DNA of 56,113 nucleotides from Clostridiales bacterium (GCA_017480325.1 JAFVAY010000004.1:1-56113); one strand, 5' to 3'. Counted from the first letter of the stretch, positions 34,721 through 44,178 are shown. Translations and numbers: made by a program. The notes: generated by a model not told the origin, from the letters alone.

Positions 34721-35656
34721 ATGCTCATAAGTCTGATCATTCCCTGCTACAACGAAGAGGAGGCTCTGCCCTTCCTTTACAATGCTCTGTGTGATGTTCG
34801 CAAGGAAGTAACAGGTCACAAATTCGAGTTTATATTCGTAAATGACGGAAGCCGTGATAAGACCTCCGATGTCATCAGGGGCTTTGCCGACAACGATGCT
34901 GATGTAAAATATGTTTTCTTCTCAAGGAATTTCGGCAAAGAGGCTGCCATGTACGCGGGACTCGAGAAATCCAAGGGCGATCTCGTGGCCATAATGGACG
35001 CGGACATGCAGGACCCTCCGTCCCTCATCCCTAAGATGATCGAGATGATCGAGAATGACGAGGCTGATATAGTTGCTTCAAGAAGAGTGAGCCGCGAAGG
35101 CGAGCCCAAGATCAGATCCTTCTTCGCCAGGATGTTCTATAAGCTTATTAACCGAATGGTAGAGGTAGAGATCGCGGACGGAGCAAGAGATTTTCGCTTA
35201 ATGAAGAGACAGGTCGTAGATGCTATCCTCGATCTTCAGGAGCGACAGAGGTTCTCGAAGGGTATCTTCGCCTGGGTCGGCTTCCGCACGAAGTGGCTTG
35301 AGTTCGTCAACACCGAGAGAGTCGCAGGCGAGACTAAATGGAGCTTCTTTAAGCTCTTCAAGTACGCCATAGACGGCATAGTGGCATTCACCACGGCACC
35401 CCTAAGGTTAGCAACATATGTAGGATTCGGGACCGCCTTCCTCGGCTTCGTATACCTCGTGTACTACTTCATCCGTGCGATCATACTGAGGATATATAAC
35501 GAGGTTCCCGGATACCCGTCACTTCTGTGCTTCATACTGTTTATCGGCGGCATGATACTGATGGCTCTGGGCATACTCGGCGAATATATGGGCAGGACCT
35601 TCATAGAGGTCAAAAGACGCCCTCTTTATATCAAGTCTGAAGAAACAAAAGAATAA
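34721..35656 (+). CDS. Polyprenyl-phosphate glycosyltransferase (GtrB/DPM1-like GT2)
   Basis: A 311-residue GT2 from ATG 34721 with GGAGG in front; the earlier TTG at 34709 is rejected. The catalytic domain has LIIPCYNEEEALP, then FVNDGSRD, DADMQDP (DXD) near 93-99 and a DFRLM block near 158. Two C-terminal membrane helices (about 228-255 and 263-290) match GtrB-type enzymes that make polyprenyl-phosphate-hexose on the inner face. The product would serve GT-C transferases such as YfhO outside the cell. Confidence 0.9.
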   Translation: MLISLIIPCYNEEEALPFLYNALCDVRKEVTGHKFEFIFVNDGSRDKTSDVIRGFADNDADVKYVFFSRNFGKEAAMYAGLEKSKGDLVAIMDADMQDPPSLIPKMIEMIENDEADIVASRRVSREGEPKIRSFFARMFYKLINRMVEVEIADGARDFRLMKRQVVDAILDLQERQRFSKGIFAWVGFRTKWLEFVNTERVAGETKWSFFKLFKYAIDGIVAFTTAPLRLATYVGFGTAFLGFVYLVYYFIRAIILRIYNEVPGYPSLLCFILFIGGMILMALGILGEYMGRTFIEVKRRPLYIKSEETKE

Positions 35657-35667
35657 GAGGTAATCAC

Positions 35668-37026
35668 ATGGCAACTGATATCACTAACGGCATAAGCTCC
35701 GCAGATCTTAAAGCGATGAGCAAGTCCTTTAACGGCAAGAGAGTAAATCAGATAGCAGCCAACGCTTCCATAAGAAGCGGAGTCGCGGAAGCAGCCGCCG
35801 ACTTCAAGGCGATAAACGACCTTCCCTTCACCTTCTCAGTCGATCTTAAGCAGGGCAAGATCACTGATCAGCAGAACTCCGGAAGATGCTGGATCTTTGC
35901 CGCTATGAACACCTTCCGCTACGAGATAATGAAGAAGTATAACCTCGAGACCTTCGAGCTGTCCCAGAGCTACATCTTCTTCTACGATAAGCTCGAGAAG
36001 GCAAATTTCTTTCTTAACAACGCCATAAAAACTGTAGACGAGCCTGTCGACGGACGTCTCTACGCCTTCCTTGCCACCGATCCCATATGCGACGGAGGCC
36101 AGTGGGACATGATCGCCAACATCGTCTCCAAGTACGGTGTCGTTCCCTCCTACGTCTATCCGGATTCCAAGAATGCCAGCAGCTCCACCTGGATCAATGA
36201 ATATCTGACCTCACTTCTTCGAGAGGATGCCGCGAAGCTACGTCGTATGGCCAATGGCTCTAAGAAGACCTCTTCGGCAAAAGCTCTTAACTCCGCCAGA
36301 CTCGAGATGATGAACGAGGTCTACCGCATGCTTTGTATCGCTCTCGGAGAGCCGCCTGCGAAGTTCGATCTTACGCTAACGGACAAAGACGACAAGGTCA
36401 CTCAGGAGTTTGGCATCACACCGCTTAAGTTCTTCGAGAAGTACGTGGGCTTAGATCTTCAGTCCCGTGTGAGCCTTATTAACGCCCCCTCCAACGACAA
36501 GCCTCTTAATAAGACCTTTACCGTAAAGTTCTTAGGCAACGTAGAGGACGGAAATCCTGTTAAGTATCTTAATCTGTCGATGGAAGAAATCAAGGCTGCC
36601 GTAGTAGCCCAGCTTAAGGACGGGCATCCTGTATGGTTCGGCTCCGACTGTATGAAGTTCTCACTTCGTAAGGAAGGCGTCTTCGACCGCAAGGCAGCAG
36701 GCTTCGAGAAGCTTTTTGATATTCAGTATGAGTTCAACAAAGGAGATCGTCTTACCTGGTACGATTCGGCCATGAACCACGCCATGGTGATCCTGGGTGT
36801 TAATCTTGATAAGAACGGCGCTCCCGACCGCTGGAGGATCGAGAATTCATGGGGCAAGGATGCCGGCGTCGACGGTTATTATGTTGCCTCCGATTCCTGG
36901 TTCGACGAATTCGTCTATCAGGTAGTCGTGGATAAGAAGTATCTTCCCGCGAAGACCGTTAAACTTCTGGATAAGGAACCTATCGCGCTGGAGCCCTGGG
37001 ATCCGATGGGCACGCTGGCGGATTGA
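35668..37026 (+). CDS. pepC: Aminopeptidase C (bleomycin hydrolase family, C1B)
   Basis: A 452-residue cytosolic cysteine aminopeptidase of the papain fold. The active-site cysteine is C74 in QNSGRCWIFA. The His is in DSAMNHAMVILG near residue 370 and the Asn in IENSWGKDAG near 391-400. The C terminus normally reaches into the active site and gives exopeptidase activity. The enzyme usually forms hexamers. It follows the GT2 by 11 nt with AAGAGGTAA as ribosome binding site. A housekeeping gene with no evident tie to glycan synthesis. Confidence 0.95.
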   Translation: MATDITNGISSADLKAMSKSFNGKRVNQIAANASIRSGVAEAAADFKAINDLPFTFSVDLKQGKITDQQNSGRCWIFAAMNTFRYEIMKKYNLETFELSQSYIFFYDKLEKANFFLNNAIKTVDEPVDGRLYAFLATDPICDGGQWDMIANIVSKYGVVPSYVYPDSKNASSSTWINEYLTSLLREDAAKLRRMANGSKKTSSAKALNSARLEMMNEVYRMLCIALGEPPAKFDLTLTDKDDKVTQEFGITPLKFFEKYVGLDLQSRVSLINAPSNDKPLNKTFTVKFLGNVEDGNPVKYLNLSMEEIKAAVVAQLKDGHPVWFGSDCMKFSLRKEGVFDRKAAGFEKLFDIQYEFNKGDRLTWYDSAMNHAMVILGVNLDKNGAPDRWRIENSWGKDAGVDGYYVASDSWFDEFVYQVVVDKKYLPAKTVKLLDKEPIALEPWDPMGTLAD

Positions 37027-37064
37027 CCCTTAGGGAAATAAACACTCCGGGGACCGACACGCGG

Positions 37065-37316
37065 TTATACCGACTGAGTTTTAATCGCCTGCGAGAGCTG
37101 ATCTGCACAGGAGGTGGATCTGAAGCCGCAGATATTACCTTCCAGAATATCGGCTACTTCATCAGCATCCTTGCCCTCGGTAAGAAGTCCGATGGCCTTC
37201 AGATTGCCGTTACAGCCCCCGATGAAAGCCACGTTGTGGAGCTTGTTCTCATCGTCGATATCAAAGTCTATCTGCATCGCGCACACCCCGCTGGGCTTAA
37301 AGGTCACGTGTCTCAT
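37065..37316 (-). CDS. TSCPD domain protein (TIGR03905-like)
   Basis: An 83-residue protein. It opens RHVTFKPSGVCAMQIDFDID, then FIGGCNGNLKAIG near 33-45, and ends STSCADQLSQAI near 68-79. The pattern of an early Cys, a GGCxGN turn and a C-terminal TSCxDQL (here STSCADQL) matches the TSCPD family, which is related to the C-terminal tail region of class II ribonucleotide reductases. Function is unknown; a metal- or nucleotide-binding role has been proposed for relatives. Last gene of the minus-strand acylation operon, converging on pepC. Confidence 0.8.
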   Translation of the reverse strand: MRHVTFKPSGVCAMQIDFDIDDENKLHNVAFIGGCNGNLKAIGLLTEGKDADEVADILEGNICGFRSTSCADQLSQAIKTQSV

Positions 37317-37334
37317 AATAAGTCCTCCGAATAA

Positions 37335-37901
37335 TTATCTCTTCAGTACGGTCCGCCAACCGGCCTCATAGAACTCCCATAAGGTGTTCATGGCATTCCC
37401 CGCCTGACAGCGCCCCGCATCGTGTATAACAAGCTCGCAGTACGATGCGAAAAGCCCGCTAATAAGAGAATGAATAAACTCATCGTTAAGTCCGCTCATA
37501 TAGGGCTTAAGCCCGTCTGCCATAAGTGAGGTCAGTTCGTGGAAAAACTCTCCATAGGATGTCCCCTCACTTCCCGCCACCAGAAGTCTTACACCGTCAA
37601 TGTTATCAAAGGTATAAACTATCAGCCTTGTAAACCGGGACTTGCCAAAGTCCTCATAGCTGTCGCAGGTTCCGGTCTTTGAATCGGAAGAGAACAGGTT
37701 TCTTATGTACTCCGCATGCTCTCCTACGATAGATGAGAACAGCACTTCCTTACTCTTATAGTACCCGTAGAAGGCCCCGGTCGTAACTCCGGCCTCCTTG
37801 GCGATAGAGCGAAGTGAGGCGTTCTTATAGCCCTTGGCTATGAACTCCTTCAGGGAAGCGGCATTGATATTCTTTATGGTCTGAGGATCTGCGTGATTCA
37901 T
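37335..37901 (-). CDS. TetR-family transcriptional regulator
   Basis: 188 residues with an N-terminal TetR helix-turn-helix (about 10-55: AASLKEFIAKGYKNASLRSIAKEAGVTTGAFYGYYKSKE). The C-terminal ligand domain (60-188) is all-helical and unlike the best-known groups. It lies 13 nt after the SGNH gene and in the same transcript, so it could regulate the acylation operon itself or a distant target. No operator could be assigned. Confidence 0.92.
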   Translation of the reverse strand: MNHADPQTIKNINAASLKEFIAKGYKNASLRSIAKEAGVTTGAFYGYYKSKEVLFSSIVGEHAEYIRNLFSSDSKTGTCDSYEDFGKSRFTRLIVYTFDNIDGVRLLVAGSEGTSYGEFFHELTSLMADGLKPYMSGLNDEFIHSLISGLFASYCELVIHDAGRCQAGNAMNTLWEFYEAGWRTVLKR

Positions 37902-37914
37902 TTACTGCATTCCT

Positions 37915-38991
37915 TTATGTAAAGTCAAACAACTCATTCATTCTGTCGTGGCTTAAGTGCCTCGAATCCCAGTAATCCGCCTCGGTCACGCCGACCACAT
38001 AAGGATTATAGGATCCGATAACCCCGAAGCCATACTCCTCAGCAAGCTCATTAAGATACTGCTCTATCTCTCCGACTATAGGACAATGCTCGCCTTGAAG
38101 CTGAATAAGCTCCCAGATCGTGGGACAGAACGGGGAGATATAAAAATCCACCTCCACGCCTCTTGCCGTAAGATAATCCATAAGAAGTCTTATCTGCTGC
38201 GCATATGTCGGATCGATATGCCGATCCGGCGCCACTACATCGTACTCGAAGAACTTGGCCTGATTGGTTACATACTCCTCGTCATTCGCCCTGTAGCCAG
38301 CGCTGTAGACATAGCTTCCGTCACTCATATAGTAAGCCATATCCTGAGTGGATTCATCCACGATACCCCATCTGTCAGTGGGTATCTTTAAGGACTCGTT
38401 GCTTCTTATGAACCACACGCAGGACTGGAAATAAGATACAGACATTATTTCTCTCACCTGATCCTTGAACCTCTCGTAGTTCACGTAAGCATTGGGATAT
38501 GCCATCTCTCTTCCCTCGAGCTTACCCAGCATATAGGTAGCGTAGGGTTCCATCTCGGGGCTTGTGTACTCTGCATTAAGCTCCGGATCGAACATGAATA
38601 CGTCAAGACAGAGTATCACCCTGTCGTACTCGACTCCGTTAAGCTCCAAAAGCCCGAACTCGGCCATCATGTCAGTGAAGCAAAGATTCGACATCGACAG
38701 ATTATAGTAGCTGTCCGTGCCCACATTTCCTCTTCTAATACCCATGGTAAGACTCGGTCCTATCGTGAGACAATCGACATGCTTGGGCATCCCCTCGATA
38801 AGACTTGTTACCAGCATTCTGTCATTACAGTTAGAGCTTCCGAGGTACACATTCTGCCCGGCAAGCATAGCATCCGCGATCTCCTGACTCGCCTCGTGGA
38901 AAACATTCCCGGGGTCCTCGTAGTAATTGATTCCGAACAGAACTCCCAGAAGAGGAATAAAAGTTAATAACCTGAGCCAACCCTTACGCAC
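37915..38991 (-). CDS. SGNH-hydrolase-like membrane-anchored protein (DltD/AlgJ-type partner of MBOAT)
   Basis: 358 residues, GTG start at 38991 with AGGAGG in front. One N-terminal signal anchor (about 5-22) leaves an extracellular domain. Block I is probably TIGPSLTMG with Ser80; another candidate is LGSSN with Ser52/53. Block II-like YNLSMSN follows near 107. The C-terminal catalytic pair is DSRH (Asp342, His345), the SGNH DxxH motif. MBOAT operons regularly end in such a protein, which passes the acyl group to the outer polymer. It lies 11 nt after the MBOAT gene. The sequence is too divergent to name as DltD. Confidence 0.75.
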   Translation of the reverse strand: MRKGWLRLLTFIPLLGVLFGINYYEDPGNVFHEASQEIADAMLAGQNVYLGSSNCNDRMLVTSLIEGMPKHVDCLTIGPSLTMGIRRGNVGTDSYYNLSMSNLCFTDMMAEFGLLELNGVEYDRVILCLDVFMFDPELNAEYTSPEMEPYATYMLGKLEGREMAYPNAYVNYERFKDQVREIMSVSYFQSCVWFIRSNESLKIPTDRWGIVDESTQDMAYYMSDGSYVYSAGYRANDEEYVTNQAKFFEYDVVAPDRHIDPTYAQQIRLLMDYLTARGVEVDFYISPFCPTIWELIQLQGEHCPIVGEIEQYLNELAEEYGFGVIGSYNPYVVGVTEADYWDSRHLSHDRMNELFDFT

Positions 38992-39002
38992 CTTGCCCCC
39001 TC

Positions 39003-40514
39003 CTAGAACTGAAAGTAGATAAACGAAGAGGAGCCCACCAGACCGTACATCATGATGGTAATGATCTCTGCGTAAACTACTCCGACCTTAATAAGATAAT
39101 TCTGCTCGTCCAGGACCTTATGAATACTCTTACCCTTGAAGGCACAGACCTCCGCCAGGAACAGGACAACGACTCCCACCGCCATCAGCAGTATATCCAT
39201 ATTCGACAGCTTTATAAGCTCGATAATATCGTTGAAAGACGCATAATTAATAGGCATGCTGAGGGAATGCTTCACAATGTCGATGTAATTACGTGTGCCG
39301 TTGGAGCAGAGGACCATCCAGCACATACTTATAAGGAAGATCGTTCTTACTCTTCTGAACCACCTCCAGCTTGCACGCCCGGTATCAATGTGAAGGCCTT
39401 TCGTAAGCTTCGCGAGGAGGGGCTGACACAGATCACTCAAGATGAGGATCGATCCCGGAAGCACACCGGAGCCTATAAAGTAATATAAGGTTCCTCCGTG
39501 CCACAGTCCGATGAGACACCACAGCACAGCCAATGACAGGTAGAAAGGGATCTTTTTCGCCGGCTTCTTACCGAAGACCTTCTTGGCGCGCTTGCCGATG
39601 CTCTGCATAAGCTTAGACTTCTGAAGAGGATACATGACGTAGTCCTTGAACCAGGTACCGAGGGTGATATGCCACCTCTGCCAGAATTCCTGCACGCTCT
39701 CCGAGAAGAAGGGCGCGTTGAAGTTATCGGGAAGCTCTATCCCCAGAAGCATCGCAGCACCCATGATAATATCCATGCAGCCCGAGAAGTCCGTGTAAAG
39801 CTGTACCGAATAGCATAGGGCAGCAACGATCACGTTAGTCAGGCTGAAGTCAGTATAGTATGTGAAGACCGTATCCACGACCATTCCGAAACGCTCGGAG
39901 ATCACCAGCTTCTTGAAGTAGCCCCATGCCATCCTTCTTACTCCGAACATGAAGCGGTCCATATCAAAGCTATGGCGGGCGGCAAACTGCTCCCTCATCT
40001 CACCGAAGCGCGTGATAGGCCCCGAGATAAGCTGCGGGAAGAAGAAGATAAAAAGGAACACCTCTGCGATATTACGCGAAGCCTTGACCGTGCCCCAGTA
40101 AACATCGACGATGTAGCCTATGGCCGTCAGCGTATAGTAGGACAGGCCCACGACCGCGCCGAATTGAAGCCACGAGAAATCAGAGTTCAGGTGTAATATT
40201 GGCGTGAAGGCGTTGACCACGTTATATGCCAGCTTAAACATGAACAGCGACACGATAAGCGACGCGATACTTAAGAAAGCAACGGTTCCCTTAAGCTTCC
40301 CCTGAAGTCTCTCCATAAGATTCGTGGAGATATAGGTCACAAGGCCGATAAGCGCGATTATGATGCACAGGCTGGCCTTGCTTCCCGGGCTGATCGCGAG
40401 ATAGAAGAACAGGCTCGCGGCAAGAAGCACATACTTCTGCACGGGCTTAAGGATATAAAACAGTATTACGGTAACAAGAAGAAAAAGGAAAAACCTGGAA
40501 GAGGTAAGACTCAT
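39003..40514 (-). CDS. MBOAT family membrane O-acyltransferase (DltB/AlgI-like)
   Basis: A 503-residue polytopic membrane protein of the MBOAT fold. It has the AlgI-type blocks FFPQLISGPITRF near 158-170 and YSVQLYTDFSGCMDI near 236-250, the conserved RWHITLGTWFKDYVMYPL with His282 and the catalytic GLWHGG with His339. These enzymes move an acyl group from a cytoplasmic thioester carrier across the membrane to a surface polymer. It lies 3 nt after the ACP gene, which points to that ACP as donor. No dltA is present, so D-alanine is not the expected group. Confidence 0.93.
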   Translation of the reverse strand: MSLTSSRFFLFLLVTVILFYILKPVQKYVLLAASLFFYLAISPGSKASLCIIIALIGLVTYISTNLMERLQGKLKGTVAFLSIASLIVSLFMFKLAYNVVNAFTPILHLNSDFSWLQFGAVVGLSYYTLTAIGYIVDVYWGTVKASRNIAEVFLFIFFFPQLISGPITRFGEMREQFAARHSFDMDRFMFGVRRMAWGYFKKLVISERFGMVVDTVFTYYTDFSLTNVIVAALCYSVQLYTDFSGCMDIIMGAAMLLGIELPDNFNAPFFSESVQEFWQRWHITLGTWFKDYVMYPLQKSKLMQSIGKRAKKVFGKKPAKKIPFYLSLAVLWCLIGLWHGGTLYYFIGSGVLPGSILILSDLCQPLLAKLTKGLHIDTGRASWRWFRRVRTIFLISMCWMVLCSNGTRNYIDIVKHSLSMPINYASFNDIIELIKLSNMDILLMAVGVVVLFLAEVCAFKGKSIHKVLDEQNYLIKVGVVYAEIITIMMYGLVGSSSFIYFQF

Positions 40515-40517
40515 CTT

Positions 40518-40760
40518 TTACTTGCCAAGCTCCATGATGATATCTACCATCTCGCCTACATTCTTCATGGTGACGACCTTACCCATAGGGATCTTGAAGC
40601 CGAACTCCTCTTCGACACCCACGATAATGTTGATATGCTCGAAGGAATCCCAGCCCTCTACGTCATCCGCGACAGTCTCGTCGTGCAGCTCGATATCCTC
40701 GTCATCAAGAACGTCTCTGAAAACCTTATTCAATCTCTCATAAACTTCGTCTCTTGTCAT
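40518..40760 (-). CDS. Acyl carrier protein
   Basis: An 80-residue acidic four-helix carrier protein. The phosphopantetheine serine is Ser39 in GWDSFEHI, with the usual Asp before it. Helix III and the C-terminal IIMELGK are in place. It differs from a fatty-acid ACP, whose motif is normally DSLD. It lies between the FkbH-like and MBOAT genes with gaps of 12 and 3 nt, so it should carry the unit made by FkbH to the MBOAT. It would need AcpS for activation. Confidence 0.92.
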   Translation of the reverse strand: MTRDEVYERLNKVFRDVLDDEDIELHDETVADDVEGWDSFEHINIIVGVEEEFGFKIPMGKVVTMKNVGEMVDIIMELGK

Positions 40761-40772
40761 ACTGACCCCCTG

Positions 40773-42575
40773 TTAAGCTTCGGTATTATTAACATCAATG
40801 ACATGCTGTTTATTCTCATAATGATCGTCAACGACAAACTCCCACACAGTATTGCCGTCACCATCTTCAGATATCTTATCAAAGCCCTGAAGCGCATAAA
40901 AGTCCTTGACCATGGCATTCTTGGCTGTGGGATAGTAGTAGCCTAATATCCTCCTGATACCCTTCTCCCTTGCCCGTCTTACGAGCTCGTCCATCATGGC
41001 GAACTCCATGTTCCTTTTAAGGACTCTGCAGCTCATAAGCCACAGCTCCATGTGAAGCTCGTCACGATCAGGTCCGTCGATCCTTCCTATGAGGATGCTT
41101 ACCACGCCGTTGTCTCCGAACCTATCCTGAAGCTTGCCGTATAAAGTGATGCGGTCGGGATCTGTCGCCACGGCTTCGATCTCGGCCTGACTGTAGCGCT
41201 TCGTCGTTAGGTTGAACTGATTACTCTTATTCGTAAGCTGAGCGATCCTGGACATATACACCGGCGCGAAGCCTTGGATCTCCGCCTTCATCTCCAGGGA
41301 CTTAAGATAGTCCTCATAATCGGCAAAGGAAGCTTGTAGAGCCTGCCTCTTGGCGTTCTCCTGATACATCTCGTTACGCTTCAGGTCATCCGAGGATATC
41401 GTCGTCACCTCGAAAAACCCTGATTTATCAATGGCCCTTATATAGTTCTCTACACTGCCTATGGAGGGCACCGCGACTCCCTTCACCTGAGCCTCGATGA
41501 TGGCTCTCTCTGCAGGGTTGTCGTCAACGAATACAAAGCTCTCGGGAAGCAGCGTAAGCTCTGAAGCGGTCTTCACAAGATTCATGCTCTTAGGATCCCA
41601 ATTGGCCTTGAAGCTTACAAAGTCATCCTTCTTAAGCACGCTGTCGGGACGCTCGAAGCCGCTTACGGCGTTGGCCTCATCATTCTTGGAATTGACCGTG
41701 AGAATGACCCCCAACTGCTTATGAAGCCTTATGTACTCCTGGAACTCACTGTAGGTCTGCGCCAGAGAGGTCTCCTGGCCGATTTCTATGTTATCTGCTC
41801 CGTCGTCACCTACGATGCCGCCCCAGAGGGTGTTATCAAGATCGAGGTTAAAGGCCTTCTTATTCTTGCCGTAAACGGACTTAATGATATTGGCTATATT
41901 AAAGGAAAGGTACGGAATCGCCGGAACTGCCACGGAATACTTGTACATGTGCCAGTAGTAAGGATCCGCCCACTTGTCGAGACCGTAGGATGCGGAGATA
42001 TAATTCACATCGCATATATAGAAATTCTCGTGAGTCTGAGCGTAATCGTAGAATGCCATGTTAAGAGAAGTGACAAAGTTAACTCTTCCGTGATAATCGG
42101 AAGCATCCTTATTCCCCATCAGTCTGAAGAACGGATACTCGAAGTTATTCTGCACTATCGGGCAGTGATATCTGTTCGCGAGAGCATCCCACAGTCCGGT
42201 GAACTTATCTATGACAGTCTGCCTCTTCCCGTCTACCACATCCTTACTGTCGGACACGAGGGGAAAATCGGTAATATCTCTTATGCATGTGCAGACATAT
42301 ATAAGATCCGGTCCGAAGCTTTGAAGCTCCTCGTTCGGAAACATTCCGTCCTCGTAGAACTGATTATACTCCGACTCGTAGAACAGAGGCTTGATCCCGT
42401 AATTAAGAAGGAAAAGCTCCATCGCGAGCATAATATCCCGCGTTGTCTGACCGCCCAGAATGGCGATCTTCTTCTCGATGAGATCGTCTCCTCTCTCCTC
42501 GAGAAGTTGCTTCTTAATCTTTTTCTTACGCTTCTGGATATCCTCGGCGTCGAACGGGTATTCAAGCTCTTTCAT
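40773..42575 (-). CDS. FkbH-like HAD-IIIC protein, candidate glyceryl-ACP synthase
   Basis: A 600-residue protein in three parts. The N-terminal part (about 35-230) is SGNH-like (ILGGQTTRDIML, then ICDVNYISASYG). The HAD domain (about 240-390) has the DxDxT motif at residues 245-249 and VDDNPAERA. The GNAT-like C-terminal part (about 430-590) has LWLMSCRVLKRNMEFAMM. Characterised FkbH enzymes take 1,3-bisphosphoglycerate, remove phosphate and load a glyceryl unit on an ACP. With an ACP gene next door, the same reaction is likely here, though related proteins in glycan loci have other roles. It lies 12 nt before the ACP. Confidence 0.85.
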   Translation of the reverse strand: MKELEYPFDAEDIQKRKKKIKKQLLEERGDDLIEKKIAILGGQTTRDIMLAMELFLLNYGIKPLFYESEYNQFYEDGMFPNEELQSFGPDLIYVCTCIRDITDFPLVSDSKDVVDGKRQTVIDKFTGLWDALANRYHCPIVQNNFEYPFFRLMGNKDASDYHGRVNFVTSLNMAFYDYAQTHENFYICDVNYISASYGLDKWADPYYWHMYKYSVAVPAIPYLSFNIANIIKSVYGKNKKAFNLDLDNTLWGGIVGDDGADNIEIGQETSLAQTYSEFQEYIRLHKQLGVILTVNSKNDEANAVSGFERPDSVLKKDDFVSFKANWDPKSMNLVKTASELTLLPESFVFVDDNPAERAIIEAQVKGVAVPSIGSVENYIRAIDKSGFFEVTTISSDDLKRNEMYQENAKRQALQASFADYEDYLKSLEMKAEIQGFAPVYMSRIAQLTNKSNQFNLTTKRYSQAEIEAVATDPDRITLYGKLQDRFGDNGVVSILIGRIDGPDRDELHMELWLMSCRVLKRNMEFAMMDELVRRAREKGIRRILGYYYPTAKNAMVKDFYALQGFDKISEDGDGNTVWEFVVDDHYENKQHVIDVNNTEA

Positions 42576-42588
42576 TCTATATCCCTTC

Positions 42589-44100
42589 TTATGCAGGCTT
42601 CATTATCTTACGCATTACAAACAGCGTTCCGATCATGAGCACGATAGCGATGGGCAGTGCAATAACGGCATTGGGGACGAAGCCTGCAACGATGTAAGCC
42701 ACGAAGCTGACGCCTGCCACCGTAAGTGCGTAGGGAAGCTGTGTTGATACGTGTGTTACGTGATCACACTGAGCGCCTGCACTGGCCATGATAGTTGTAT
42801 CGGAGATCGGCGAGCAGTGATCGCCGCAGACAGCACCTGCCATACAAGCGCTGACGCATACGACTCCGAGAGGATCCGTAAGAGGGAAAACTCCAAGGGT
42901 GATAGGGATAAGGATACCGAAGGTTCCCCAGCTCGTTCCGGTGGAGAAGGAAAGTCCTACTGCGATAAGGAAAACTATAGCCGGCAGGAAGGACTTGAAA
43001 CCGCTTGCAGAGTTAGTTACAAGCATCTCGACGTATTCCTTGGCACCGAGGCTGTCGGTCATTGCCTTAAGGCTCCATGCGAAGGTTAAGATCAGGATAG
43101 CAGGTACCATGGACTTGAAGCCCTCGGGAATGCTCTCGGTGATCTCTTTGAAGGTAAGCACGCGACGGATAAGATAGTAAACAACTGTGATAACAAGTGT
43201 AACTGCAGAGCCCAGCATGAGGCCTACAGACGCGTCGGAATTGGAGAATGCATCAATGAAGCTCTCTCCGTCGAAGAATCCGCCGGAGTAGATCATTCCG
43301 ATGACGCAGGCTGTAATGAGAATAATGATAGGAACAACCAGGTCGGCTACGATACCCTTTGGGTTTGCCTTGTCGTTGGCAGAATCGGAAAGTCCCTTCA
43401 TACCTGAGAAGATGTCGCCCTTCTCGCGGGCATTCTTCTCGTGCTTTGCCATAGGACCGTAGTCCATATTGGTAAGTGCCAGAAAGACCATCATGATGAT
43501 GGTAAGAAGTGCGTAGAAATTAAAGGGGATCGCACGAATGAAGAGTGCGAGACCGTTGCCGTCCTCGACGTAGGAGGATACCGCTGCTGCCCAAGAGGAT
43601 ACCGGAGCGATGATACATACGGGAGCCGCCGTGGCGTCGATGAGGTAGGCAAGCTTCGCGCGGGATATCTTACTCTTATCGCTTACGGGGCGCATAACGG
43701 AGCCCACGGTAAGGCAGTTAAAGTAATCGTCAATGAAGATGAGAACGCCCAATGCGATGGTAGCGATCTGTGCTCCGGCTCTAGTCTTGATGTGAGAGGA
43801 AGCCCAACGTCCGAAGGCCGCAGAGCCGCCGGCCTTATTCATTAGCATGACCATAACGCCCAGAATTACCAGGAATACCAGAATTCCTACGTTGTAAGGA
43901 TCTGCGACGGAGGCCACGATACCGTCGTTAAAGGCATGTGTAATAGTTCCCTCGAAGCTGAAATTCGAGTACAGAAGACCTCCGGCGATAATGCCGACGA
44001 ACAATGATGTGTAAACTTCTTTGGTGATGAGCGCCAGCGCGATAGCGATGATCGGCGGCAGTAATGACCAGAAGGTCATGTAAAACATTGATTGATCCAC
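42589..44100 (-). CDS. NhaC-family Na+/H+ antiporter
   Basis: A 503-residue integral membrane protein with about eleven helices. It has the NhaC/ArsB-fold blocks FWSLLPPIIAIALALITKEVY, IDDYFNCLTVGSVMRPV near 122-138 and SCMAGAVCGDHCSPISDTT near 433-451. It would exchange Na+ or an amino acid/malate-lactate-type substrate for protons. GTG at 44100 or ATG at 44088 may be the start; a TATAAT lies at 44124-44119 on the minus strand. The FkbH gene follows 13 nt later, so it opens the acylation operon, though its role there is not obvious. Confidence 0.88.
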   Translation of the reverse strand: MDQSMFYMTFWSLLPPIIAIALALITKEVYTSLFVGIIAGGLLYSNFSFEGTITHAFNDGIVASVADPYNVGILVFLVILGVMVMLMNKAGGSAAFGRWASSHIKTRAGAQIATIALGVLIFIDDYFNCLTVGSVMRPVSDKSKISRAKLAYLIDATAAPVCIIAPVSSWAAAVSSYVEDGNGLALFIRAIPFNFYALLTIIMMVFLALTNMDYGPMAKHEKNAREKGDIFSGMKGLSDSANDKANPKGIVADLVVPIIILITACVIGMIYSGGFFDGESFIDAFSNSDASVGLMLGSAVTLVITVVYYLIRRVLTFKEITESIPEGFKSMVPAILILTFAWSLKAMTDSLGAKEYVEMLVTNSASGFKSFLPAIVFLIAVGLSFSTGTSWGTFGILIPITLGVFPLTDPLGVVCVSACMAGAVCGDHCSPISDTTIMASAGAQCDHVTHVSTQLPYALTVAGVSFVAYIVAGFVPNAVIALPIAIVLMIGTLFVMRKIMKPA

Positions 44101-44178
44101 TTCTCGGGTCCCCCGTATATTATAATACTTTGATATTGTAGCATATTATGGGCGATATTGGTGGACACAAAGCTTTGA

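Noticed and set aside
39003..40514. A complete dlt (D-alanylation) operon
   Set aside because: No DltA-type adenylating enzyme is present, and the carrier protein is paired with an FkbH-like enzyme instead.
41721..42638. A 305-codon open frame on the plus strand
   Set aside because: It is antisense to the FkbH-like gene, whose motifs are all present. The plus frame has no recognisable protein features.
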